Shown here: positions 1 through 5,637 of the stretch, one piece after another | Layout: every line of letters begins with the position of its first letter | Position numbering within the stretch: position 1 is the stretch's first letter | Origin: Methylomicrobium sp. | GTDB lineage: Bacteria; Pseudomonadota; Gammaproteobacteria; Methylococcales; Methylomonadaceae | Assembly: GCA_007135635.1 (NCBI GenBank) | Contig: SLIO01000262.1 | Span: 1-5,637, forward strand | Direction: 5' to 3' | DNA length: 5,637 bases | The notes under the pieces: generated by a model | Seen by the model: only the letters and a program-made list of their open reading frames with translations | Databases searched by the model: none | What the model was told of the DNA's origin: nothing | Program-made: the position numbers and the translations under genes

Positions 1-1764
1 CTTGAGTATAAAGTCGATCCCGGCACGAATGGCTTTGCTGATGTCATCGTTTTTATAATTGGGATAGATTTCTTGGATCTCTACCAGAGAGATCACGCAA
101 GCCGCAGTGCATTCTGTCCAGGAATAGTCAATCATTATATCGGCAAATACTTCGGAAGGATTGATTTTTTCCAACCAGTGAGGCGCGCGCGACAATTCAT
201 AGGTCGACCAGCCGCCATTGGTGTTTTGATAAGACAGAATAATGTCGGTCGCTTGTTTAATGCGCCGCTCGTCGATAACCGGTTCAACCAAGCCAGAACG
301 GTGAATCGATAATGCCGCGCTTAAGCCTTCGGCCGTGCAATCCGACACTGGCCAGCCGTTGTCTGCCGTCGAAAAAGGCCAACTTCCGATCATCGGATGA
401 CGGAAAAATTCGGTATGGGTTGGGTGTTCGGTTTTAATTTGCGAACGCTCAATGAAACGATAGCTTCTGACAGTCGTTTCCGGGAATAGTTTTCCTAAGT
501 CGCTTTCCAAAATAGCACGGGTCGCCAGAGCTGTATCCCAAAGCTGCGAACCGTTATAGCCGTTCATTTTCATGCCGTCCTCGGCAACCCATAAATAATC
601 GTACCAGCGTTCGATATGGCGTTTAAATCGGTCGGAATCCTTGCCGTAAGCATGCCAAATGCAAATGGAATTGATGGCTTGACTGACAGGGCCGATATTG
701 ATGTATAGGGTTTGCTGATCCTCGGCGTCGAGGTAATTGAGAATGTACTCGGTCGTTTTTTTTCTAAGCCGCGAAGAGGCAAACTTTTCATAATGATTTG
801 TGAAAAAGTTCACCCATTTGAGCACGCCGGAAGGAGTGAAGTAACGGTCTTTTTCGCAAACCGCATCGCGTTGTTTCGGCCAACATATCGACGCGAAATC
901 TTCGTTATAAATTTCTTCTCTCAATGACAGAATCAGTTCGTTTTCAGGGGCTTTTATTTTCTGTGCGTAGCAATAGGCCATAGGCAGGTAAACCATGCGG
1001 GTATGACACCAGTAACGGGACGGATGGATCGGTAGCCATTTGGGAAGTAACCATATTTCGGGAAACAAACTGTTGAAGCCTTCCCAGTCGTACAGATTTA
1101 AAACAGCCAGATAAAATTTTCCCCAGGATGGAACGCCCGCAGCGCCGCCGTGACTTTTGATCCAGTCCCTGGCTTTTATCAATGCGGGATGCTCTTTATC
1201 GACGTCGAGTATTCGTAGCGAAACATACTGCATGACTGTGCCGAACATCGTCGATTCGCCTTCGATATGCATGCCCCATCCGCCGTCTTGTTTCTGATGG
1301 TTGAAGAGATAAAGCGCCATCATTTCTCGATGTGCTTTCGGAAACGGCGTACCGCTGATATAGGAGACGATTAATAAGCCGGGTAACAGAAATAGTGGGC
1401 CGCCGTAATCGCCCGGCCAATGCCCGTCTTCGCATTGCAAATGGGAGAAATAGTTGATGCCTCTGAGGAGCGAGTCAATGATTGTTTGTTCTTCGGCATT
1501 GTCAGCCAGGGGACTAGTGCCGCTGAATGGTTGAAATCTTTCGTTGATCGCGCTGTGTCGGTAGACCTTGTCGCCGGAGTTCGGGTTGGTCGACGAATCA
1601 AATCGGAAATCTTCGGCGAATTGCTTGATTTCATCTTCGGAAACCGTTTCGGCATTGTGCAGATGTTGATCGATTTGATCGGAGATGGGCTTGAATGCCC
1701 AGATATGTCGTCCATGGTTATTCAATAGACGCCATTTTTTCCAAGCGGGTTTTACAGTCAACAT
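1..1764 (-). CDS. osc: Oxidosqualene cyclase, probably lanosterol synthase (3' end cut off by window)
   Basis: Catalyses cyclisation of (3S)-2,3-oxidosqualene to a tetracyclic sterol, the first committed sterol step, at the membrane surface. The frame is open for 588 codons from ATG 1764 to the left edge with no stop, so the C-terminus is missing (roughly 80-170 residues by family length). An in-frame TAA at 1768-1770 just upstream makes this ATG the earliest possible start; no good Shine-Dalgarno is visible. Visible motifs: DGHWPGDYGGP from residue 113; QW-type repeats QDGGWG (159) and QNTNGGW (513); WCHTRMVYLP with His254 (human His232); MKMNGYNGSQLWDT (398-411); and the catalytic VSDCTAE with Asp475 (human Asp455), with Cys476 and Cys552 in place to support the acid. 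The DCTAE motif instead of DxDD separates it from squalene-hopene cyclase. Tyr403, Asn469 and Val473 at specificity positions suggest lanosterol as product. It is separated from the upstream cyp51 operon by 476 bases that hold a possible promoter and attenuator. Confidence 0.96.
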   Translation of the reverse strand, partial: MLTVKPAWKKWRLLNNHGRHIWAFKPISDQIDQHLHNAETVSEDEIKQFAEDFRFDSSTNPNSGDKVYRHSAINERFQPFSGTSPLADNAEEQTIIDSLLRGINYFSHLQCEDGHWPGDYGGPLFLLPGLLIVSYISGTPFPKAHREMMALYLFNHQKQDGGWGMHIEGESTMFGTVMQYVSLRILDVDKEHPALIKARDWIKSHGGAAGVPSWGKFYLAVLNLYDWEGFNSLFPEIWLLPKWLPIHPSRYWCHTRMVYLPMAYCYAQKIKAPENELILSLREEIYNEDFASICWPKQRDAVCEKDRYFTPSGVLKWVNFFTNHYEKFASSRLRKKTTEYILNYLDAEDQQTLYINIGPVSQAINSICIWHAYGKDSDRFKRHIERWYDYLWVAEDGMKMNGYNGSQLWDTALATRAILESDLGKLFPETTVRSYRFIERSQIKTEHPTHTEFFRHPMIGSWPFSTADNGWPVSDCTAEGLSAALSIHRSGLVEPVIDERRIKQATDIILSYQNTNGGWSTYELSRAPHWLEKINPSEVFADIMIDYSWTECTAACVISLVEIQEIYPNYKNDDISKAIRAGIDFILK

Positions 1765-1810
1765 GGTTTATTATTGTTCTTACAAAATCGAAAATGAACG
1801 ATTGACCGAG

Positions 1811-1836
1811 AAAAAGCGGTTTTCCACGAAATCCGC
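1811..1836 (-). terminator. Intrinsic terminator-like hairpin in the osc leader (candidate attenuator)
   Basis: Read on the minus strand, GCGG (1836-1833) pairs with CCGC (1819-1816). An A-A mismatch follows, then UUUC pairs with GAAA around a GUG loop, and five U's come immediately after (1815-1811). That is 8 base pairs with a GC-rich base followed directly by a U-tract, the standard form of a rho-independent terminator. It faces the cyclase gene and ends 46 bases before its ATG. It could end a long read-through transcript from the cyp51 operon, or act as a conditional attenuator, since its left arm is also part of a competing stem (1823-1869). The hairpin is seen directly; function is inferred. 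Confidence 0.55.
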
Positions 1837-1869
1837 AAAATTGCGAAACTTTTTATTTGATTTCGTGGA
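1823..1869 (-). promoter_or_regulatory. Candidate antiterminator stem competing with the osc leader terminator
   Basis: An 11-bp perfect inverted repeat: TCCACGAAATC (1869-1859 on the minus strand) pairs with GATTTCGTGGA (1833-1823), enclosing 25 bases that can form a further small hairpin (CGCA/TGCG within 1845-1834). The second arm contains the left half of the terminator hairpin at 1816-1836, so the two folds cannot coexist. Such a pair is typical of attenuators and transcriptional riboswitches. No leader peptide or known ligand-binding domain is recognisable upstream. Alternatively the repeat could be a remnant of a dispersed CCACGAA-type intergenic palindrome or a dyad operator. Confidence 0.45.
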
Positions 1870-1909
1870 CCTTGCTGTTTTCGGTATCGTTGGTAGATTA
1901 GGTCGCGCA

Positions 1910-1915
1910 ATTATA
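1910..1915 (-). promoter_or_regulatory. Possible -10 box of the osc promoter
   Basis: A perfect TATAAT on the minus strand lies about 146 bases before the cyclase ATG. Transcription would start near 1903 and include the whole two-state leader structure. The -35 region is poor: the best match is TTAATA at a short 15-base spacing (1931-1936). This is a guess from one hexamer in AT-rich DNA. Confidence 0.3.
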
Positions 1916-2057
1916 GGCTTCCATTGTGAATATTAACTGAAGCACGGAGTTTATAGCATACGGAAACTGGCTCTTTAAATGAGACGTTCTGTGTTGTGTC
2001 ATCTTTCACTGTTTCCCAGGCTCCTAAGGATTTGAAATTGTTAACTATTAAGGGATA

Positions 2058-2134
2058 ACCATGAAGAGAGTGATGCGACATGAAGGATTAGTGCGTTAAT
2101 TTTTAGCTTTTTTCTTCTTCATTACCTTCATGGT
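2058..2134. repeat. CATGAAG-based inverted repeat, likely dispersed intergenic palindrome
   Basis: The 9-mer ACCATGAAG at 2058-2066 is perfectly inverted as CTTCATGGT at 2126-2134. A further copy, CATGAAGG at 2079-2086, can pair with CCTTCATG at 2125-2132. So there are two direct copies and one inverted copy, around an AT-rich centre with runs of T. The design (CAcGAAG-like units facing each other in a spacer) resembles the dispersed palindromic repeats common between proteobacterial genes. Whether it is repeated elsewhere in this genome cannot be seen from one window. Confidence 0.5.
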
Positions 2135-2197
2135 GAATAAGTCTTTTATCATGTATTCGCCAATACTTTCACAGCTTCTAAAGTTTTGGTAATGAGC

Positions 2198-2216
2198 AAA
2201 AATCTCCGTGCCACGG
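2198..2216 (-). terminator. Possible weak terminator after the cyp51 operon
   Basis: On the minus strand, CCGT (2216-2213) pairs with ACGG (2209-2206) around a three-base loop. AGA and five T's follow (2202-2198), 24 bases beyond the stop codon of the NTF2-like gene. The stem is only four GC-rich pairs and the T-run is offset by three bases, so it would be weak. The adjacent palindrome CGGCGCCG just upstream could lengthen or compete with it. Confidence 0.35.
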
Positions 2217-2240
2217 CGCCGGTGTAAGAGAAATTATATT

Positions 2241-2843
2241 TCAACGATTGAACAACGCGATACGCACCATCGCCAAAAAGCCTTTCAGTCTTTTCGACAG
2301 GCTTTGCGGCTCGCGGAGGCGTTCATGCCCCGGCAACAACTGGCCTTTGGCCAGCTTACCGATTTTTCGTTTGACGGCCGGGTCGAGCTTGCCGTCGGCG
2401 GCCAGTTCGAAAAATAAGGCTTTCACATTGCCCAAATCGAAAAAGTCGCGTTGCCACTCCCATTGATAATTACCGCCGTAACGGAACCACGAGCCGCCGA
2501 TGCCTTCGACTTGATAATGCGTTCCGTCTTCGCGCAAAGCAGGAGAGACTTGGGTCCATAAGCCTATCACTTCACCGATTTTTTCGTCGATCAGGATGCG
2601 GTGATAGGGATAACGCCATTGTTCGAAGCCTTCCATTTGCACGCCCAAAGCCCATTCTTCGATTTCTTTACGGCTGCGAGCGACGAATTCTTCATTCGGG
2701 CCGATATTCCAACGGTACTCGGCGTCGTCGGTATACATCGGTCCCAGGTGTTTGGGCCAGTTGCCTTCTTTTTCGGCGTCCCGGTTGGCTTGAAGCCAGC
2801 GTTCGACCATTTCTTCCAGTTCTTCTCTCGGATATGCGGGCAT
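2241..2843 (-). CDS. NTF2-like / SnoaL-like superfamily protein, coupled to cyp51
   Basis: A 200-residue soluble protein with no signal peptide or membrane segment. Residues 1 to about 140 look like the NTF2/SnoaL alpha+beta-barrel: an N-terminal helix (EELEEMVERWLQAN), then MYTDDAEYRW (36-45), a helix ending KEIEEWA, and aromatic-rich strands (GLWTQV, GGSWFRYGGNYQWEWQRDFF). About 60 basic residues follow as a C-terminal extension. Ketosteroid isomerases share this fold and the YxDDA pattern, but the position of their catalytic Asp appears to be Trp45 here, so classical isomerase chemistry is unlikely. Start ATG 2843 lies 9 bases after the cyp51 stop, strongly implying co-transcription. Family assignment is by pattern recognition. 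A sterol-binding, chaperone or accessory role in demethylation is inference from context; Mycobacterium tuberculosis also has an NTF2-like gene (Rv0760c) close to its cyp51. Confidence 0.85.
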   Translation of the reverse strand: MPAYPREELEEMVERWLQANRDAEKEGNWPKHLGPMYTDDAEYRWNIGPNEEFVARSRKEIEEWALGVQMEGFEQWRYPYHRILIDEKIGEVIGLWTQVSPALREDGTHYQVEGIGGSWFRYGGNYQWEWQRDFFDLGNVKALFFELAADGKLDPAVKRKIGKLAKGQLLPGHERLREPQSLSKRLKGFLAMVRIALFNR

Positions 2844-2848
2844 CGTCG

Positions 2849-2854
2849 CTCTCT
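2849..2854 (-). promoter_or_regulatory. Ribosome binding site overlapping the cyp51 stop codon
   Basis: AGAGAG (2854-2849 on the minus strand) sits five bases before ATG 2843 and shares its first two bases with the TAG stop of cyp51 (2855-2853). It supports the chosen start of the NTF2-like gene and suggests coupled translation of the two proteins. Confidence 0.6.
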
Positions 2855-4484
2855 ATTTTAATTGAATTTTAATGGCTTGGGTCGGGCAATATTTTTCGGC
2901 TTGCTTGGCTTTGTTCAGCAAGTCCAGCGCCGGGTTTTCTTGTAATACGGTCAAATTGCCATCATCGTCGACCTGGAATAGTTCGGGCGCTTCGCTCATG
3001 CAGGTGGCGTGGCCTTGGCAAAGTTCCCGGTCGATGACGATCCGAAAGGATTCTCCGGTCGGGGTGTCTTCTGTCGTGTTGGTTTCTGGCGATTGGGTAG
3101 CGGTGTCGCCAATGGCTTGACGTTTACGGTAACGTACCCGGCAAGGTGACACCGGTTGTACCACCATTTGCGTGAAATCGTCTTGATAGTGGTCTTTGGC
3201 GTCGGTCAGTTCGAAGGTATAACGGCGCAGCAACACGCTGATAATCGCTTTCAATTGCAGCATCGCAAACGCGTTGCCGGTGCATTTATGTTTGCCGCCG
3301 CCGAATGCGATCCAGCTGAAAGGCTTGGCGTCTTCTTGGCGCGCTTCGGTGTAGCGCAGGGGGTCGAACTTTTCCGGGTCAGGAAAGATCTCCTCGATGC
3401 GATGCGATACGCGCGGCGATGTGCAGACATATTTTCCGGCCTTGACCGTGTAATCCTTGAAATGAAAATCCTGCATGACTTTTCGAATTAAGAAGATCAA
3501 CGGCGGATGCAAACGCAAGACTTCCTTGATAACATTTTCCAGCAGCGGCATTTCGCGCAGAGATTGAAACGTAACTTCGCCATCCGAACCGAATAATCGA
3601 TCCAGTTCGTTCAACACCGGATCTATTTGTTCAGGCCGACGCGCCAGTTCGAGCAGCGTCCACGCGGCGGTTCCGGCTGTCGTATGATGACCGGCGAATA
3701 TCGTGCCGATCAACATGCCGGTAATTTCATGAGGCGACAGGCGGCTCCCGTTGTCATACCGGGCGTCGATCAATAGTTGAAAGGCGTCCTCGCTTTTTTT
3801 CGGTTTTTGCGCGCGCTTGGCGATAATGCCGGTGACCAGTTCCTGCAGTCTGGCGCGTGCCTTATCGCGGCGGCGGAAGACCGGCAGCGGCAAATACGGA
3901 AACACAAAGGCAAGAGGATTTACGCCTTTTTCAAGGTCGTGATAGATATGGGCAAATTCTTCATTCAGTTCATAGCGGAATTCGTTGCCGAGCAGGCAGT
4001 GGCTGGAAGTATAAATGGTTAATTCTTTCATGAACTCCAATAAATCGATTTCGCCGCTCTCGCCCCAATCGGCAATCAGTTGCTCGACTTCCGCGACGAT
4101 AATTTGTGCATAGCCGCGCATCGGTTTGTCGCGCAAAACCGGCATTAGCATTTTCAGTTGTTGATCTTTTTTATCCGGTGGTGCGTCGAAGACCACGCCC
4201 TTGCCGAAAATAGGCGTCATGATTTTATAGGCCTGACTTTGATCGAGTTGCGTGTCTGGCGCGCGAAAAAACGCCTCGTTCGCTTCGGGGCCGGTCATCA
4301 ATACCATGCGTTGATGAAACATGCGGAATTCGCCGATTTCGCCGAGCGTATTTCTGAGCTTCATCATGTAGTTGAAGGGATTTTTGCCGAATTCGAGCAT
4401 GTGCCCGATGATTGGCAATGCGCCAGGCATTTTAGGTGGTTCTTTGGCGGAAGAAGCGGGTTTTTCGGAATTGATTGTATTCAT
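2853..4484 (-). CDS. cyp51: Sterol 14-alpha-demethylase (CYP51) fused to a C-terminal 3Fe-4S-type ferredoxin
   Basis: Removes the 14-alpha-methyl group of lanosterol-type sterols in three oxygen-dependent steps, releasing formate. The P450 domain spans about 18-455: proline-rich start MPGALPIIGH (19-28), the CYP51 B-C signature from Tyr86 through PIFGKGVVFD (91-100), oxygen-binding AGHHTT (264-269), ExxR with Glu321 and Arg324, and the haem loop FGGGKHKCTG with Cys401. A hydrophilic Thr/Pro/Glu-rich linker (456-479) leads to a ferredoxin (480-543) with CQGHATC (Cys489, Cys495) and CPTQAI (Cys533). The place of a fourth cluster cysteine is His492, as in P450-linked 3Fe-4S ferredoxins. The same architecture is known from Methylococcus capsulatus CYP51. 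No N-terminal membrane anchor is visible, so it is probably soluble. The gene lies 104 bases after ornithine cyclodeaminase, with no terminator seen between them and only a poor promoter-like AATAAT (4535-4540). The ribosome binding site is weak. The ferredoxin reductase is not in the window. Confidence 0.97.
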   Translation of the reverse strand: MNTINSEKPASSAKEPPKMPGALPIIGHMLEFGKNPFNYMMKLRNTLGEIGEFRMFHQRMVLMTGPEANEAFFRAPDTQLDQSQAYKIMTPIFGKGVVFDAPPDKKDQQLKMLMPVLRDKPMRGYAQIIVAEVEQLIADWGESGEIDLLEFMKELTIYTSSHCLLGNEFRYELNEEFAHIYHDLEKGVNPLAFVFPYLPLPVFRRRDKARARLQELVTGIIAKRAQKPKKSEDAFQLLIDARYDNGSRLSPHEITGMLIGTIFAGHHTTAGTAAWTLLELARRPEQIDPVLNELDRLFGSDGEVTFQSLREMPLLENVIKEVLRLHPPLIFLIRKVMQDFHFKDYTVKAGKYVCTSPRVSHRIEEIFPDPEKFDPLRYTEARQEDAKPFSWIAFGGGKHKCTGNAFAMLQLKAIISVLLRRYTFELTDAKDHYQDDFTQMVVQPVSPCRVRYRKRQAIGDTATQSPETNTTEDTPTGESFRIVIDRELCQGHATCMSEAPELFQVDDDGNLTVLQENPALDLLNKAKQAEKYCPTQAIKIQLK

Positions 4485-4588
4485 GTCTTGGGTAGGATAA
4501 AGAATAAATTAACCATATTGGTGGCGGGAGCGGGATTATTTGAATTGAGGCTGAAGACAAGTATCGGCGAATGGTACGCGAAGTCTTG

Positions 4589-5599
4589 TCAGGAAGCCAA
4601 AAAACCGAATAAATCTTTAGGATTGTCGACTTCGGGCAACATGGCTATTTCGGTGCCAAGCTTAAATTCGTCTGCGAGTTCGAAGACGATGCGAAGTATC
4701 GTAAAGTCTTCCAGCGCAAAACCTACCGAATCGAATAGGGTAATTTCTCGATCGTTGTGACGGCCAATTTTCGTTCCGCATACCAACTCCGCTAATTCAG
4801 CATGGATCATTCCGGCATCGCCTTGCTGAATTTCGCCTTCTATTAGGCTTTGCGGTGTGTATTCGACGACTAGTTTGACTTGAGATAACAGTTCTGCCGG
4901 TAATTCGGTTTTGCCTGGGCAGTCGCCGCCGATCGCATTGATATGCGTGCCTGGCGCGATATCTTGAAGACCGAAAAGCGTTTGTCGATGCTTGGCGGCT
5001 GTTGCCGTAGAGACGATGTCTGCACCATGCACGGCTTCAGCAATACTGCTGCATGGAATTAACTCTAAGGACAGACTAGCCAGGTTTCGGGCATATTTGA
5101 TCATGGCGCTGCTATCGATATCGAAATAAAAAATTTTTTCAAGCGCATAATTGCCGGCGAAAGCGATCGTCTGGAATTCCGCTTGTGCGCCGGTGCCGAT
5201 GATAGCCAATGATTTGGCATCGCTACGGGCGAGATAGCTTGCCGCTAGGACGCTGGTAGCGGCGGTTCTTATCGCGGTCAGCAAGGTCATGTCGCACAGC
5301 ATCAAAGGGTAGCCGCTGCCGGCATCGCTGATTTGGCCGATCGCGGCAACGCTGAGCTTATCGTTTAAAACATTACCGGGATGGCCGTTGACATATTTGA
5401 AGGTATAAAATTCGTTACCGCTACAGGGCATCAGTTCAATGACACCTTGCGGAAAATGTGTGGCATGTCGCGGCGATAAGCTGAACGAATCCCAGCGGGA
5501 AAAGTCCTGTTTCAAAGCGGCAGTCGCTCGGTTAATAAAGTGCTCAAGGCCAAAATGGCGGATCATGCCTCGGATGTCGCTTGCGGTTAGAATGACCAT
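4589..5599 (-). CDS. ocd: Ornithine cyclodeaminase
   Basis: Converts L-ornithine to L-proline and ammonia with a tightly bound NAD(+) as internal hydride carrier; cytosolic. The 336 residues match the OCD/mu-crystallin family at full length (about 340-350). Substrate-site residues known from the Pseudomonas putida enzyme are recognisable: Arg44, Glu55 in VIELMP, Lys68 in FKYVNGHPGN, Arg111 in IRTAATS, and Asp226 in GGDCPGKTEL. The Rossmann dinucleotide motif is GTGAQAEFQ (135-143). IEGEIQQ, FDSVGFALEDFT and a PKDLF tail are also typical of true ornithine cyclodeaminases rather than alanine dehydrogenase or ketimine reductase relatives. The frame stays open upstream to the window edge without another start codon, so ATG 5599 is the best visible start. 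Its ribosome binding site is weak (AAGA about nine bases upstream). It runs toward cyp51 with 104 bases between; a metabolic link to sterols is not evident. Confidence 0.93.
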   Translation of the reverse strand: MVILTASDIRGMIRHFGLEHFINRATAALKQDFSRWDSFSLSPRHATHFPQGVIELMPCSGNEFYTFKYVNGHPGNVLNDKLSVAAIGQISDAGSGYPLMLCDMTLLTAIRTAATSVLAASYLARSDAKSLAIIGTGAQAEFQTIAFAGNYALEKIFYFDIDSSAMIKYARNLASLSLELIPCSSIAEAVHGADIVSTATAAKHRQTLFGLQDIAPGTHINAIGGDCPGKTELPAELLSQVKLVVEYTPQSLIEGEIQQGDAGMIHAELAELVCGTKIGRHNDREITLFDSVGFALEDFTILRIVFELADEFKLGTEIAMLPEVDNPKDLFGFLAS

Positions 5600-5637
5600 A
5601 TCGAATCTTGTAAGTGAATGACTGAAACACCTTGATA

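Larger units (their letters stand above)
1765..2240. other. 476-base intergenic region between the cyp51 operon and osc
   Basis: No convincing gene lies here. In the direction of transcription (minus strand) it contains a possible terminator just after the NTF2-like gene, a CATGAAG-based palindromic repeat, a perfect TATAAT hexamer, then a pair of mutually exclusive stem-loops ending 46 bases before the cyclase ATG. It is more AT-rich than the genes. Short open frames occur (2096-2233 without a start, 1898-2002 with ATG) but neither has a good ribosome binding site. The plus-strand frame at 1685-1936 overlaps the cyclase start and has no family resemblance. Confidence 0.7.

Noticed and set aside
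73..1728. Several open frames on the plus strand and in another minus frame inside the cyclase region (for example 73-312, 1371-1715, 1420-1728).
   Set aside because: They overlap the 588-codon cyclase frame, which carries all family motifs, and their translations resemble nothing known.
1..1764. Squalene-hopene cyclase as the identity of the left gene.
   Set aside because: The catalytic motif is VSDCTAE rather than DxDD, and GYNGSQLWDT and WCHTRMVYLP are oxidosqualene cyclase features.
1..1764. A broken cyclase gene, because shorter open frames dominate this stretch.
   Set aside because: Codon-by-codon reading from ATG 1764 shows one uninterrupted frame to the window edge; it only lacks a stop inside the window.
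2058..2134. CRISPR-like array from the repeated CATGAAG units.
   Set aside because: Only three short copies, one of them inverted, with unequal spacing and no repeat of CRISPR length.
2241..2843. Classical ketosteroid isomerase function for the NTF2-like protein.
   Set aside because: The catalytic Asp expected eight residues after the Tyr of the YxDDA motif appears to be Trp45.
4485..4588. Terminator and strong promoter between ornithine cyclodeaminase and cyp51.
   Set aside because: No hairpin with a T-run is visible, and AATAAT at 4535-4540 has a TTGTCT-like partner only at a 14-base spacing, which is too short.
4158..4760. 200-codon plus-strand frame spanning the spacer between ornithine cyclodeaminase and cyp51.
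   Set aside because: It is antisense to the conserved ends of both genes, and its translation has no recognisable domain.

Overview
The window carries part of a bacterial sterol-biosynthesis locus. Every recognisable gene lies on the minus strand, so the natural reading order runs from the right edge to the left: ornithine cyclodeaminase (5599-4589), a sterol 14-alpha-demethylase (CYP51) fused to a ferredoxin (4484-2853), an NTF2-like/SnoaL-like protein (2843-2241), a 476-base gap, then an oxidosqualene cyclase (1764 to beyond the left edge). Very few bacteria make sterols, and a CYP51-ferredoxin fusion is the form known from the methanotroph Methylococcus capsulatus. Moderate base composition with AT-rich spacers fits a gammaproteobacterial (type I) methanotroph of the Methylomonas/Methylobacter/Methylomicrobium kind. 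The taxon is an inference; no rRNA or methane-oxidation gene is present.

The genes fit one pathway. The cyclase would convert 2,3-oxidosqualene to a tetracyclic sterol, and three product-determining residues (Tyr403, Asn469, Val473) predict lanosterol. The CYP51-ferredoxin fusion would then remove the 14-alpha-methyl group, with electrons arriving through its own C-terminal iron-sulfur domain. The NTF2-like protein starts 9 bases after the P450 stop, so it is almost certainly co-transcribed; its role is unknown, but a sterol-binding or accessory role is reasonable. The ornithine cyclodeaminase (ornithine to proline) belongs to amino-acid metabolism and is probably only a neighbour.

The gap at 1765-2240 is the most interesting non-coding part. 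Its right half has a possible terminator for the P450 operon and an imperfect palindromic repeat built on CATGAAG. Its left half, the leader of the cyclase gene, has two mutually exclusive RNA folds: an 11-bp stem and a hairpin directly followed by five U's. This is the layout of a transcription attenuator 46 bases before the cyclase start codon. If real, it would be a regulatory switch on bacterial sterol synthesis; I know of no described case.
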